Positions 27,370-36,504 of a stretch of 64,000 nucleotides of DNA are shown one piece after another. Source of the DNA: Polystyrenella longa (GTDB taxonomy: Bacteria; Planctomycetota; Planctomycetia; Planctomycetales; Planctomycetaceae); assembly GCF_007750395.1 (NCBI RefSeq), contig NZ_CP036281.1, positions 5,045,001-5,109,000 of the forward strand. The letters are read 5' to 3'. The position numbers and the translations under genes were made by a program. Numbering within the stretch: the stretch's first letter is position 1; each line of letters starts with the position of its first letter. Under the pieces are notes generated by a model. That model was given only the letters and a program-made list of their open reading frames with translations. It did no database searches and had not been told where the DNA came from.

Positions 27370-29046
27370 TTATCTCCCAGGAACAGGGGCGATCACTTTT
27401 GAGGCGTGGATTTTATTGTGGTGTATCTGGTTCGTGGCGACGAACTGTTTCTCCGGTGTTTCGATCGTGAGAGGCTCTCCTGTATTCGGGTTGGGTTCGT
27501 AGAAGGGAGCCCCAGTGCTGGCAACAGTAATCCGAATGCGGTGTCCTTTGTTGAAGATCTGACTCAACCAGCCGACATTGAACTTCACGGGGTAGACTTC
27601 TCCTGGCTTCATCATTTTCTCTTCCTCGAAGCCATCGCGGAATCTTGCCCGGCGAACCATATCGACGAGCAGAATCGAACGACCATCAGGGTACACATCG
27701 GTCACCCTCACAATAACGTCGGTGTCCGGGGCATCTGAGGATAGATAAATCTCTGCCTGCACATTGCCAGTCCACTCGACCGGTTCTTCGAGCACGTCGG
27801 TCGAAAAGGTCAACACCTCCGATTGCGTCTCGAACGGTCGCGCATCCCGGGCACCGGGAAACGCCGTCCCCGGAATGGAGGCTGGATGAAAAGGATCCGC
27901 TTTCAGACTGGAAGCTAATTCAGCCTCTTTGGGTTTCGTAGTGGAAAGTCCTTTATCTCTCTGAAGATAATAATCGGTTGCCTTAGTCGGAATTGGCCAG
28001 TCATCAGCTGATCGCCAAACGTTTCCTGGCGCCCCGTCTTCATCAAAGGCGCCCATTACGTAGTAACGAACCACAGGTTCGTTCGGAATTTCGTTGTGAA
28101 CCCCTTTGAGATGATAGTCGAACCAGCTCAACATATGCTGCATCACATCGAAGTTGGCATTCTCGGGATAGTTCACCTCGCTGAACTTATTTGTTTTATT
28201 AAACCGGCCATGGAGCCAGGGGCCAATTAACAGGGATTGATGGCCGCGAGATTCGGGCCCGCCGTCGTGTTGTCTGCCAATGTAGCTGTTCACCGAACCG
28301 ACACACATATAGTCGAACCAGCTGCCGACAGTGAAGCAGGGCACGTTCATTTTGTCGAAATGCAGCGTGCAGTCTTCGTCCTGCCAGTATTCATCGTATG
28401 TTGGATGCTGATACCACTCGACCATCAAATCGTGATTATGTTCGGGAACCCGGCAGGCACCCGCCATCCCTTTAAACCGAGTCGGTCGGGTCAGGCCCCC
28501 AATTCGATATCCTTCGTGATACAGGCTCAGGCCCGTATCGATCATGTACTGGCAAGTCAGGTGCGGTGGTTGAGTCACGGCAAGAAAGTTCTGTGCAAAA
28601 CCCGCCTGGGAACTTCCGAAGGTTCCGGTCTTCCCGTTTGACCAAGGTTGCACCGCAAGCCATTCCACAATGTCGTAGCCGTCCTGCTGTTCTCCCCAAC
28701 CCAACGCCCGGTAACCGACATAGCGACCTTCGGATTGTTGTGTCCCTCGGAAATTAACACCCGCGACGACATACCCCGCTTCGGCCATCTGCGCCATCGA
28801 CTTGCGAGTACTCGCTCCTCGAAAACTGGCGTATCGTTGTTCCATTAACACCGGCCACGGGCCTTCCCCTTCCGGAGTATATATAAATGCCGACAACTTC
28901 ACCCCATCTCGCATGGGGATCATGACCTCTTGTTCGGTCACCGAACCGAGGTCGATGTCTTCAGCGTGGATCCAACTCGCTGATGTCAGAATCAGAAGAA
29001 TGAACGCCAACTTGGAGAGAAATCGGTAATTCGGCAGATATTTCAT
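27370..29046 (-). CDS. Exported CocE/NonD family alpha/beta-hydrolase (S15 peptidase-like)
   Basis: A signal peptide (about residues 9-28) precedes a catalytic domain that opens EQEVMIPMRDGVKLSAFIYTPEGEGPWPVLM, the standard start of CocE/NonD hydrolases. The nucleophile elbow is TFGSSQAGF with Ser146. The middle (NFRGTQQSEG, YDIVEWLAVQPWSNGKTG) and the C-terminal jelly-roll domain (about 390-540, with AEIYLSSDAPDTDVIVRVTDVYPDG and PVKFNVGWLSQIFNKGHRIRITV) match the X-Pro dipeptidyl-peptidase C-terminal fold. Members hydrolyse esters, amides or peptides; glutaryl acylases and cocaine esterase are relatives. The export signal puts it in the periplasm or beyond. It seems to be a single-gene unit. 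Confidence 0.9.
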   Translation of the reverse strand: MKYLPNYRFLSKLAFILLILTSASWIHAEDIDLGSVTEQEVMIPMRDGVKLSAFIYTPEGEGPWPVLMEQRYASFRGASTRKSMAQMAEAGYVVAGVNFRGTQQSEGRYVGYRALGWGEQQDGYDIVEWLAVQPWSNGKTGTFGSSQAGFAQNFLAVTQPPHLTCQYMIDTGLSLYHEGYRIGGLTRPTRFKGMAGACRVPEHNHDLMVEWYQHPTYDEYWQDEDCTLHFDKMNVPCFTVGSWFDYMCVGSVNSYIGRQHDGGPESRGHQSLLIGPWLHGRFNKTNKFSEVNYPENANFDVMQHMLSWFDYHLKGVHNEIPNEPVVRYYVMGAFDEDGAPGNVWRSADDWPIPTKATDYYLQRDKGLSTTKPKEAELASSLKADPFHPASIPGTAFPGARDARPFETQSEVLTFSTDVLEEPVEWTGNVQAEIYLSSDAPDTDVIVRVTDVYPDGRSILLVDMVRRARFRDGFEEEKMMKPGEVYPVKFNVGWLSQIFNKGHRIRITVASTGAPFYEPNPNTGEPLTIETPEKQFVATNQIHHNKIHASKVIAPVPGR

Positions 29047-29281
29047 GGATGGAATGGCTTCTGGAAAAAGATGTACAAAATAGGGAGCCTATCACTCTGA
29101 CTTACAAACGGGCGAATTGCAAGAATCGATCCGACTTACCTGAACACCCACACATTTTCCAACTTTACAATTGTTGAACGTGTACGCACAAGTTACTATT
29201 GATACGTTCCTACCGCGAAATTTCCTGCCTAGCGTTCCTCCCCCCTGCACGAAATTCCCACCCTAACGACAGGTCATCCTC

Positions 29282-30640
29282 ATGCTCTCCCGCCGAGAAA
29301 TTCTGCAGGTTGGTTGCTCCTCCTTTTTCGGACTTGGTCTGTCAGGAGTATTGCAGCAACAATTGAAAGCGGCCACGGACAGTGCAACACCGCCGGCGAA
29401 GTCGGTTGTACTCATCTACCTCGGAGGAGGTGGCAGTCACCTCGACATGTTCGACCCTAAACCACTAGCGTCGGAGACCAAAGGGGAGTTCAGCCCGATC
29501 CCGACCGCTATTCCGGGATTTCAGTTTACTGATCGAATGCCCCATCTCGCTCAGCATGCCGACCTGCTGACAATCGTACGCTCGATGTCGCATAAAGATA
29601 ATCGCCACCTTTCGGGAACTCACCATGCACTGACGGGAGCCATCCAACCCTTCCGAGGAAATTCCAATCAGGATAAATCATTAAATCGAGCCGACTGGCC
29701 TTCGTATGGTTCGGCCCTCTCGTATCTCGATCCGCGAACCGACCAGTTACCCAGTCAGGTCACGTTGCCAAACGATCTCATCGAAGGGGTGCTTGTCTGG
29801 CCCGGTCAGCATGCCGGTTTTCTCGGACCCAAATATGATCCGTTCATTCTGAAAGACGATCCGAATTCCGCTGACTATAAAGTCCGCGGTTTGGCTCTCC
29901 ATGATGGCCTCAACATCGAACGATTGAATGATCGCAAACAGTTGCTGCTCGATATGGATCGGCAACAACGGGCGATCAATGAATCCTCGCAAGGCAAACA
30001 GTATTCGCTGCAGCAGGAGATGGCCTTCTCGATGCTGACCTCGCCCACGTTGAAAGATACGCTGGATGTTTACGCGGAACCGGATGAAGTCCGGGACCGG
30101 TATGGTCGCCATCTTTACGGTCAAACTCTCTTGCTGGCACGCCGACTCGTCGAAATTGAAATGCCCGTCATTCAATGCAACATGGGCCGCACCCAGACTT
30201 GGGACACGCATGTTGACCACTTCCCGCGTCTGAAGAATATGCTGCCACCATTGGACCAGGGAGTTTCTGCTTTCTTGGTTGATCTCAAAGAACGTGGCCT
30301 GCTGGACCAGACACTCGTCATTTGCGTGGGTGAATTCGGGCGAACTCCCACGATCTCTCCACTTCCGACCCATAATATTCCCGGGCGTCACCACTGGGCT
30401 CCCGCTTACTCTGCTCTGTTCGCCGGAGCGGGAGTTCAAGGAGGCCAGGTGATTGGTGAAACGGACAAAATTGGAGCCTACCCCATTACTCCGCCGTACA
30501 GCCCCAGCGATATGGGCGCCACTATTTATACGGCGCTTGGCGTAGACCCTCATCAGATGATTCCCGACCGGCTTGGTCGTCCCCGCCCTCTGAATGATGG
30601 CAAAGTGATGGATGTCCTTTACACCGGAGCCGAAAGCTAA
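29282..30640 (+). CDS. DUF1501 protein with Tat-type signal (first of tandem pair)
   Basis: The 452-residue product starts with a twin-arginine-like signal (SRREIL then a hydrophobic stretch with GLGLSGVLQQQ) and continues with KSVVLIYLGGGGSHLDMFDPKP, the opening of DUF1501. This family belongs to the alkaline-phosphatase/sulfatase fold clan. The conserved core EFGRTPTISPLPTHNIPGRHHWAPAYSALFAGAGVQGGQVIGETDK is present. DUF1501 proteins are abundant in planctomycetes and usually sit beside DUF1549/DUF1553 cytochrome-like genes, but here the neighbour is a second DUF1501 only 17 bases downstream. Function is unknown; hydrolysis of a phosphate or sulfate ester is a reasonable guess. Confidence 0.92.
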   Translation: MLSRREILQVGCSSFFGLGLSGVLQQQLKAATDSATPPAKSVVLIYLGGGGSHLDMFDPKPLASETKGEFSPIPTAIPGFQFTDRMPHLAQHADLLTIVRSMSHKDNRHLSGTHHALTGAIQPFRGNSNQDKSLNRADWPSYGSALSYLDPRTDQLPSQVTLPNDLIEGVLVWPGQHAGFLGPKYDPFILKDDPNSADYKVRGLALHDGLNIERLNDRKQLLLDMDRQQRAINESSQGKQYSLQQEMAFSMLTSPTLKDTLDVYAEPDEVRDRYGRHLYGQTLLLARRLVEIEMPVIQCNMGRTQTWDTHVDHFPRLKNMLPPLDQGVSAFLVDLKERGLLDQTLVICVGEFGRTPTISPLPTHNIPGRHHWAPAYSALFAGAGVQGGQVIGETDKIGAYPITPPYSPSDMGATIYTALGVDPHQMIPDRLGRPRPLNDGKVMDVLYTGAES

Positions 30641-30657
30641 CAGGAATATTCGAAACT

Positions 30658-32070
30658 ATGACTCAATCATTCTCTCCACAGAATGCTCACCAGCGACATC
30701 ACGCCAGTAGCGATCTGCTTTCCCAGTTCGGTCCTCAAGGCCGCAGCCTGATCAAGGCAGGAAGCCGTCGCTGGTTTCTGCAGATGGGTCTTGGTGGATT
30801 GGCCGGACTTTCGGCTTCGCAGTTGATGCAACAGCAGGCATTAGCCGCTGCCGAAAAAGCGACCTCTGGTAAAAACCCCCAGGCCAAATCGGTCATTCTC
30901 GTCTGGCTCTCAGGTGGTCCCAGCCAGGTCGATATGTGGGACATGAAACCCAACGCGCCCCAAGAAATCCGCGGGCCGTTTTCCCCCATCGCCACATCTG
31001 TCCCGGGTATCGAGATCTGTGAACATCTCCCCAAACAGGCAGCAATGATGGATAAATTCACCCTTATCCGCTCGATGGATGCGACGGCCAGTAACCATAC
31101 GCCCGTCACGTTCCAGGCTGCGAATCCAAAGTCACAACGCACCAACAAAGGGATCGACGGGGGTGGTTATCCCTCCATGGGCTCGGTCACCGCCAAGTTC
31201 CGCGGCGCGAACGAAACAGGAATGCCTCCCTACGTGGCACTCGCCGACAGTTTAGCAGCCGACATTTACGGAGCAGGCGAATTGGGACATGAATACGAAC
31301 CTCTGGATGCAATGAAATCCAAGGGCAAATTCGATATGCCGGCAGGTGTTCAGATTCCGCGAATGCAGGATCGCGATCAACTTCGGCAGGAACTCGACCG
31401 GTTTCGCAAACAGACCGAAACCTCGAGCAGCCTAGCTTTCCACGACCGCTACGTGCAGGAGGCCTACAATATGGTTTCCAGCGGACAGATCGCAGATGCC
31501 TTCGATATCAATAAAGAGCCTGAATCGGTTCGCAATGAGTATGGCAATAACTCGTTTGGTAACAAATCGCTGCTGGCTCGTCGTCTCGTCGAAGCGGGCG
31601 TAACCTGGGTAACCTTAAGCGATGCCTGGGGCCACTGGGATCACCACGGCGATGACGTTCGCTGGGGTGGCATCGAAAAAGGTCTCGCCCCCATGCTGCC
31701 CGAATTCGATCATGGAATCGCCACATTGATCAACGATCTTGAGGAACGAGGGCTGCTGGATACAACCCTCGTCCTGATTCTGGGAGAATTCGGTCGTGGC
31801 CCTGTGATTAACAAACAAGCGGGCCGTGACCACTGGACCCCTACCATGTCGATGCTGATGGCGGGTGCCGGCGTTCCCGGTGGTCAGGTCATTGGCAAGA
31901 CCGATCGTCGCGGTGGAGCGATTCTCGAACGCCGCCTCGGTCCGGGAGACCTCGCCACGACCGTGTTTACTAAACTCGGTATCGATCCCGGCCAGTACTG
32001 GATCAACCACTCAGGTCGACCCATTCCCCTCGTGGAAGGGGAAGCGGAATACATTCGCGAACTGAGTTAA
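30658..32070 (+). CDS. DUF1501 protein with Tat-type signal (second of tandem pair)
   Basis: A long polar N-terminus (about 38 residues) leads to a Tat-like signal (SRRWFLQMGLGGLAGLSASQ). The mature part has KSVILVWLSGGPSQVDMWDMKP, then the family segments PNAPQEIRGPFSPIATSVPGIEICEHLP, TAKFRGANETGMPPYVALA, WVTLSDAWGHWDHHGDD, LILGEFGRGPVINKQAGRDHW and MLMAGAGVPGGQVIGKTDRRGG. Compared with the first copy it keeps the Asp and His positions typical of the family core. The two genes are clearly paralogues but differ widely, so the pair is old. It is followed by convergence with the acidic 101-residue gene. Confidence 0.92.
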   Translation: MTQSFSPQNAHQRHHASSDLLSQFGPQGRSLIKAGSRRWFLQMGLGGLAGLSASQLMQQQALAAAEKATSGKNPQAKSVILVWLSGGPSQVDMWDMKPNAPQEIRGPFSPIATSVPGIEICEHLPKQAAMMDKFTLIRSMDATASNHTPVTFQAANPKSQRTNKGIDGGGYPSMGSVTAKFRGANETGMPPYVALADSLAADIYGAGELGHEYEPLDAMKSKGKFDMPAGVQIPRMQDRDQLRQELDRFRKQTETSSSLAFHDRYVQEAYNMVSSGQIADAFDINKEPESVRNEYGNNSFGNKSLLARRLVEAGVTWVTLSDAWGHWDHHGDDVRWGGIEKGLAPMLPEFDHGIATLINDLEERGLLDTTLVLILGEFGRGPVINKQAGRDHWTPTMSMLMAGAGVPGGQVIGKTDRRGGAILERRLGPGDLATTVFTKLGIDPGQYWINHSGRPIPLVEGEAEYIRELS

Positions 32071-32100
32071 TAGACAGTTAAAGGTATAAACAGATCCGTC

Positions 32101-32406
32101 TTAAAATAAGACGTCCAGATCTCCGCTGACTTCAATCTCGGCGACTTCTTCGAGTTTGTAAATTTTCCCGTTCAGTTCCACGGGTACTTCTTCGATGGGG
32201 CAGATGTCGTCCGGGTTCTCGATGTTGTCGAGCATCCGTTCTTCTTTGTCGAGTGCCGCCTCAATGGCATCGGATAACTCGTCTACGGTAACACCCAGTT
32301 CTTCGAGCTTATCGATCCGGGGTTCAACCTTCAGTTCGATTTCACCGAGAACCTCTTCTTCTTCAGATTCATCGTCCATTGGCGCTTTGCCCTCATTCAT
32401 AATCAT
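32101..32406 (-). CDS. Small acidic protein, function unknown
   Basis: The 101-residue product is strongly acidic (MDDESEEEEVLGEIELKVEP) with a helical middle (DKLEELGVTVDELSDAIEAALDKEERMLDN) and a C-terminal part with ICPIEEVPVELNGKIYKLEEVAEIEVSG. No family is recognised. The reading frame is open further upstream into the ApbE gene, but the ATG at 32406 is preceded by an AAGG about six bases away and begins just beyond the ApbE stop, so this start is chosen. It lies 7 bases after apbE on the same strand, suggesting joint expression; a chaperone or partner role would be speculative. Confidence 0.65.
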   Translation of the reverse strand: MIMNEGKAPMDDESEEEEVLGEIELKVEPRIDKLEELGVTVDELSDAIEAALDKEERMLDNIENPDDICPIEEVPVELNGKIYKLEEVAEIEVSGDLDVLF

Positions 32407-32413
32407 GTCTGCC

Positions 32414-33478
32414 TTATTCGCTGGGAGAAGAGATAGGTTTGGATTGGGGATGAAGGTACTCTTTCCATCCCGAAGAGGCGACCGTCGCGTCTTCGGTAAT
32501 AATAAATCCGTCCAGATTTTCTTTTTCGTTGAGCATTCGCGATCCTTCGACAGACCCCAGAACACTGACTGCCGAGGCCCAGGCATCCGATAACATTCCG
32601 CTGGGCGCGATCACTGTAACAGAGCTTCGATCAGTCAGCCCGATTCCAGTACGCGGATCGACGATATGCGAGTACCGGACGCCATCGATTTCCACATACT
32701 GGTACGCATCGCCCGAGGTCGCAACCGCTCCGTTTCGAATATCGATAAACTGAAACTCCTCTTCGCCGGTCGACTTCTTCAAAGGAGCGACAGCCACCGT
32801 CCAGTACTCCTTCCCGGGAGGAGGGTCCCCCACGACGATATCTCCGCCAAAATCGAGGAGAGCCCGCCGAATTCCGTGCGCATTCAGTACTTCGAGCGCT
32901 TCATCGGCCGCATATCCTTTGGCGATGCCTCCCAGGTCGAGCCGCATCCCTTGCTTCTCGAGAGTGACTGACTGGGCTTCCTTATTCAAGTTAATGGCTG
33001 AATAATCGACTATCTCCAAACGTTTGTGCAATTCATCCTGATTTGGTAACTCTTTATGCCGTCTAGCCTTACGCCACAATTTCACTACGGGACCGACTGA
33101 TACATCGAAAGTCCCTCCGGACTCTTCAGAGACCTGGCGAGCCGTCGTCAGTACACAAAACAGGTCTTCGCTGACTTCGTGGGCGACCTGGTGCGTTTTT
33201 TTAAGTGACAGTTGGTTGAGTTCACTGTCTATTTTGTAGTCACTGAGAAGTTGATCCAGTTCTTGCACTCGAAGATAGGCGGCAGTAGTCGCCTTGTTTG
33301 CGAGCGCTTCATTATCAACGTATACTGATATATGTAGCGGCACACCCATATGGACCTGCGAGAATTCATACTTTTGCAGTTCTTCCCCCCACAATTTCCC
33401 TCCCCCGGCAGCGAGCACCAGTAAAAAGATCGCGACTTGAATATGCCTGAGAATATGAGAATATAAATGGTGCATCAT
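32414..33478 (-). CDS. apbE: FAD:protein FMN transferase (ApbE)
   Basis: ApbE attaches FMN covalently to Thr or Ser of target proteins outside the cytoplasm. The product has an export segment (HIQVAIFLLVLAAGGGKLWG), then the family motifs MGVPLHISVYV, a long helical region, GTFDVSVGPVVKLW, GMRLDLGGIAKGYAADEAL, RALLDFGGDIVVG, and the metal/FAD-binding NGAVATSGDAYQY with SHIVDPRTGIG. No lipobox Cys is seen, so it is probably soluble or signal-anchored. The frame is open to a GTG at 33520, but the ATG at 33478 gives a better signal start. No RnfG, NqrC or other obvious flavinylation target lies near it; the cytochrome genes of this window do not carry the usual acceptor domain. Confidence 0.92.
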   Translation of the reverse strand: MMHHLYSHILRHIQVAIFLLVLAAGGGKLWGEELQKYEFSQVHMGVPLHISVYVDNEALANKATTAAYLRVQELDQLLSDYKIDSELNQLSLKKTHQVAHEVSEDLFCVLTTARQVSEESGGTFDVSVGPVVKLWRKARRHKELPNQDELHKRLEIVDYSAINLNKEAQSVTLEKQGMRLDLGGIAKGYAADEALEVLNAHGIRRALLDFGGDIVVGDPPPGKEYWTVAVAPLKKSTGEEEFQFIDIRNGAVATSGDAYQYVEIDGVRYSHIVDPRTGIGLTDRSSVTVIAPSGMLSDAWASAVSVLGSVEGSRMLNEKENLDGFIITEDATVASSGWKEYLHPQSKPISSPSE

Positions 33479-33612
33479 GCGGCTGCCTGGCTGGTTACAG
33501 TTCGGGATAAGTCGTCTCACTTATTGTATCCCCAACGCGCTTCCACTGTGAATTCGGATTCGTTCGTGTTCACTTCAGAATATTTTGAAAACCTGCAAAA
33601 CGGAATACCTCT

Positions 33613-34677
33613 ATGAACAACCTTATGTGGCAGAAAGTTCTGCGACCCTTGTTTCTGTTAATGTTCACCGCTCTGCTCGGCGGATCTGCTCTATTCGCCG
33701 CTAACCCGGAAGCGGAAGCCACAAACCAGGATGAGATGAAACCTTACGAACAGGTAATTCCTGGTACCGATGTGAAATACGGCATGGTTCCCATCCCCGG
33801 TGGCACTTTCACCATGGGTAGTCCGGAGGACGAGGAAGAACGTGCCGACGACGAAGGTCCTCAACATAAAGTCAAAATCGAACCCTTCTGGATGGGTAAA
33901 TGCGAAGTGACCTGGGATGAATATGACATCTGGTCATTCAACCTCGATATCCAGCGACGGAAACTGTTCCGTAAGAAAGCGACGGAAAACGATATTCTGG
34001 CCGACGCGGTGACTCGCCCCACCAAACCGTACACCGACATGACTTTCAACAAAGGACACGATGGGTACCCGGCAATCTGTATGACCCAATTGGCGGCTCG
34101 TGTTTACTGCGAATGGTTAAGCGCAAAGACAGGCCATTACTACCGTTTGCCAACCGAAGCCGAATGGGAATATGCGTGCCGCGCAGGAACAGACACGGCT
34201 TACTACTTTGGAGATGACCCGGCTGACCTCGAAGAACACGCCTGGTTCTACGATAACGCTGGTGACATCGATGAAAAATACCGTCAGGTTGGACAGAAGA
34301 AACCGAATCCCTGGGGCCTGTATGATATGCACGGAAATGTCTCCGAATGGTGTCTCGATCAGTACTCCGAAGATTTCTACAGTACCTTTAAACCGGACGA
34401 GCCTGCTCTTTTCCCGATCAATGTCGCCACGGAACTTTACCCACGCGTTGCGCGGGGTGGTTCCTGGGATGATGACCCGGACATGCTGCGTGCTGCGGTG
34501 CGAATCGCCTCCTCGGAAGACTGGAAAATGCAGGATCCGCAAATCCCCCAGTCTATCTGGTACCATACCGACGCCACCTTTGTCGGCTTCCGACTGGTCC
34601 GTCCTTTGACTGTTCCCGATGCAGAGACTCGCGAGAAATACTCACTCGACCCGGTCGTTCCGGATGTGCTTGAATAA
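33613..34677 (+). CDS. Exported SUMF1/formylglycine-generating-enzyme-like protein
   Basis: A signal peptide (about residues 8-29) is followed by the SUMF1/FGE-sulfatase fold: [131 protein letters not shown] and a closing VGFRLVRPL. The overall pattern is complete, but the twin cysteine pair that performs formylglycine formation in true FGE could not be assigned, so it may be a non-enzymatic or other-oxidation member, as many planctomycete copies are. The insert around residues 95-130 ([20 protein letters not shown]) is unusual. It is followed by an exported oxidoreductase on the same strand. Confidence 0.88.
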   Translation: MNNLMWQKVLRPLFLLMFTALLGGSALFAANPEAEATNQDEMKPYEQVIPGTDVKYGMVPIPGGTFTMGSPEDEEERADDEGPQHKVKIEPFWMGKCEVTWDEYDIWSFNLDIQRRKLFRKKATENDILADAVTRPTKPYTDMTFNKGHDGYPAICMTQLAARVYCEWLSAKTGHYYRLPTEAEWEYACRAGTDTAYYFGDDPADLEEHAWFYDNAGDIDEKYRQVGQKKPNPWGLYDMHGNVSEWCLDQYSEDFYSTFKPDEPALFPINVATELYPRVARGGSWDDDPDMLRAAVRIASSEDWKMQDPQIPQSIWYHTDATFVGFRLVRPLTVPDAETREKYSLDPVVPDVLE

Positions 34678-34779
34678 GCGAACTTTTTCGTACGGCAAGA
34701 TTTTACGCAACTTATTATCATAGCCCACCTCAAACTTACTCTCACGATGCAATTGTAACGGGACTCCCAGTCTCGCATT

Positions 34780-34815
34780 TTGATTACAACCAACCAGTTG
34801 ATTACAACCAACCAG
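34780..34815 (+). repeat. 18-bp tandem duplication in the leader of the next gene
   Basis: The 18-base unit TTGATTACAACCAACCAG occurs twice without a gap or mismatch (34780-34797 and 34798-34815). The second copy runs into the AGGAG ribosome-binding site used by the ATG at 34825. It lies in the 5' leader of the oxidoreductase gene. Confidence 0.95.
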
Positions 34816-34824
34816 GAGAAAAGC

Positions 34825-36147
34825 ATGCTCAAGTCCGATTCAACCCGCCGGGAGTTCCTCAAAACCGGCAGCGCTCTTTCGCTCGGGGCGGTCACTTTGG
34901 CCAGCCTGTCGAATAATGCGTTTGCCGCTGGAGACGACACCATTCGTATCGGTCTCGTTGGCTGCGGCGGTCGAGGCTCGGGAGCCGCTTCTGAAGCAAT
35001 ATTAACTCAAGGCAATGTCAAGCTCGTCGCGGTGGGAGATGCTTTTGGAGACAGGTTGGAGCAAAGCCTGTTAAATATTGAGAACAAAATCAAGTCAAAA
35101 CTGGGGGATGACACGACCGCTGTGGATGTCGATGCGGATCATAGATTTGTTGGCTTTGATGCTTACAAACAGGTGATCGATAGCGATATCGATATGGTCA
35201 TTCTGGCGACTCCTCCTGGTTTCCGTCCAATCCACTTTGAAGCTGCTGTCGCAGCTGGCAAGCACGTCTTCATGGAAAAACCGGTCGCGACCGATGCTCC
35301 AGGAATCCGAAAAGTTCTGGCTGCTGCTGAGGAAGCGAAAAAGAAAAATCTAAAAGTGGGTGTGGGACTGCAACGCCATCACTCCGCAAAATACAAAGAA
35401 ACCATCGCACGACTTCAGGATGGAGCCATCGGTGACATTCGCGCCCTGCACGTTTACTGGAACGGTGCCGGAGTGTGGGATCCCCGTAAGACTCGCGAAG
35501 AAGTCTCCGGTGAAATGGAATACCAGATGCGTAACTGGTACTACTATAACTGGCTCTGTGGTGACCACATCTGCGAACAACACATCCACAACCTGGACGT
35601 CGGGAACTGGCTGAAAGATTCCTACCCCGTCAAATGTCAGGGTATGGGCGGACGACAATACCGTACTGACAAGAAATATGGTGAAATCTACGACCACTTC
35701 GCCGTCGAGTACACCTACGAAGATGGTACCAAAATGTTCAGCCAGTGTCGCCATATTCCCAACTGCTGGAACTCCGTTTCCGAACATGCGATTGGAGCCA
35801 AAGGGTTCTCTAACATTGGAGATGGGAAATATGAAACCGCTGATGACAAATGGCGATTCAGTGAGAAAGACCCCTACCATTACCAGGTGGAACACGACGA
35901 TCTGTTCCACGCGATCCGTAATGACATCAGCTACAACGAAGCCGAAAACGGTGCCAAGAGTACGCTGACTTCCATCATGGGACGCATGGCGACTTATTCC
36001 GGGAAAGAAGTCAGCTTTGAAGAAGCGTTGAATTCCCAGATTGACCTGATGCCGACCGAATTCAGCTGGGAAGCCAACCCGCCCGTCATGCCTCTGGCCG
36101 ACGGTTCCTACCCGATTCCAATGCCCGGTATCACCCGCGCCGTCTAA
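34825..36147 (+). CDS. Tat-exported Gfo/Idh/MocA family oxidoreductase
   Basis: The product starts with a Tat signal (TRREFLKTGSALSLGAVTLASL, cleavage near ANAFA) and continues with IRIGLVGCGGRGSGAASEAI (Rossmann loop), a substantial middle domain with MEKPVATDAPGIRKVLAAAEEAKKKNLKVGVGLQRHHSAKYKE, and a C-terminal part with NWLCGDHICEQHIHNLDVGNWLKDSYPVKCQGMGGRQYRTDKKYGEIYDHFAVEY. The EKP motif marks the Gfo/Idh/MocA family; the His-rich C-terminal segment is typical of the planctomycete subfamily. The ATG at 34825 follows an AGGAG, and this start is preferred over an in-frame start at 34780 inside the repeat. A strong terminator follows the gene. The substrate is unknown, but a periplasmic sugar-oxidising role is likely. 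Confidence 0.9.
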   Translation: MLKSDSTRREFLKTGSALSLGAVTLASLSNNAFAAGDDTIRIGLVGCGGRGSGAASEAILTQGNVKLVAVGDAFGDRLEQSLLNIENKIKSKLGDDTTAVDVDADHRFVGFDAYKQVIDSDIDMVILATPPGFRPIHFEAAVAAGKHVFMEKPVATDAPGIRKVLAAAEEAKKKNLKVGVGLQRHHSAKYKETIARLQDGAIGDIRALHVYWNGAGVWDPRKTREEVSGEMEYQMRNWYYYNWLCGDHICEQHIHNLDVGNWLKDSYPVKCQGMGGRQYRTDKKYGEIYDHFAVEYTYEDGTKMFSQCRHIPNCWNSVSEHAIGAKGFSNIGDGKYETADDKWRFSEKDPYHYQVEHDDLFHAIRNDISYNEAENGAKSTLTSIMGRMATYSGKEVSFEEALNSQIDLMPTEFSWEANPPVMPLADGSYPIPMPGITRAV

Positions 36148-36185
36148 ATACAGAATCTCGGTTTAACCGCTGATTCCAAAGAACG

Positions 36186-36226
36186 AAGCCACGGTTGCTC
36201 CCCAAGGAGCAACCGTGGCTTTTTTA
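36186..36226 (+). terminator. Strong Rho-independent terminator after oxidoreductase gene
   Basis: A perfect 16-bp stem (36186-36201 with 36206-36221) with the 4-nt loop CCAA is followed by a run of six to seven T. It closes the oxidoreductase gene about 40 bases after its stop. Confidence 0.95.
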
Positions 36227-36504
36227 ATCTCACGACACTTTTATTTATCAGTCATTTGACCTGTCAGTAAACCTGGAATCCCGACTGAACCTCCCCCGGT
36301 GATCAGTGTCCCTCAGAAAGTGTGCGATCGTTCGCTGTTCTCGAGTTCTTCCCGCTGTAACAAGTTCCTTGTGAATGGCTTCCGGGCTGATTATGATGTT
36401 TCTTTCGCGGCGGAGCGTTATGCGTTCGGGTTGCGGTTTTCTTTTTGCGAGCGTAAACGCTTTCTATTTTTGACGTTAAGTTATTTTTCCGAAGGTACTT
36501 TCTG
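36227..36504. promoter_or_regulatory. Leader region before ilvN
   Basis: About 280 bases between the terminator and ilvN hold no gene. A 5-bp inverted repeat (AGCGT-AA-ACGCT, about 36450-36461) and an AAGG ribosome-binding site just before the ilvN ATG are the only small elements seen. A 68-codon frame here (36299-36505) has no recognisable product. An amino-acid attenuator would be plausible for an ilv gene, but no leader peptide rich in Val, Leu or Ile was found. Confidence 0.3.

Noticed and set aside
29747-30553. Minus-strand frame of 268 codons opposite the first DUF1501 gene
   Set aside because: Shadow of DUF1501; no recognisable protein family.
34780-34815. Start of a CRISPR array or IS target duplication
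   Set aside because: Only two abutting copies with no spacers, no cas genes and no inserted element between them.
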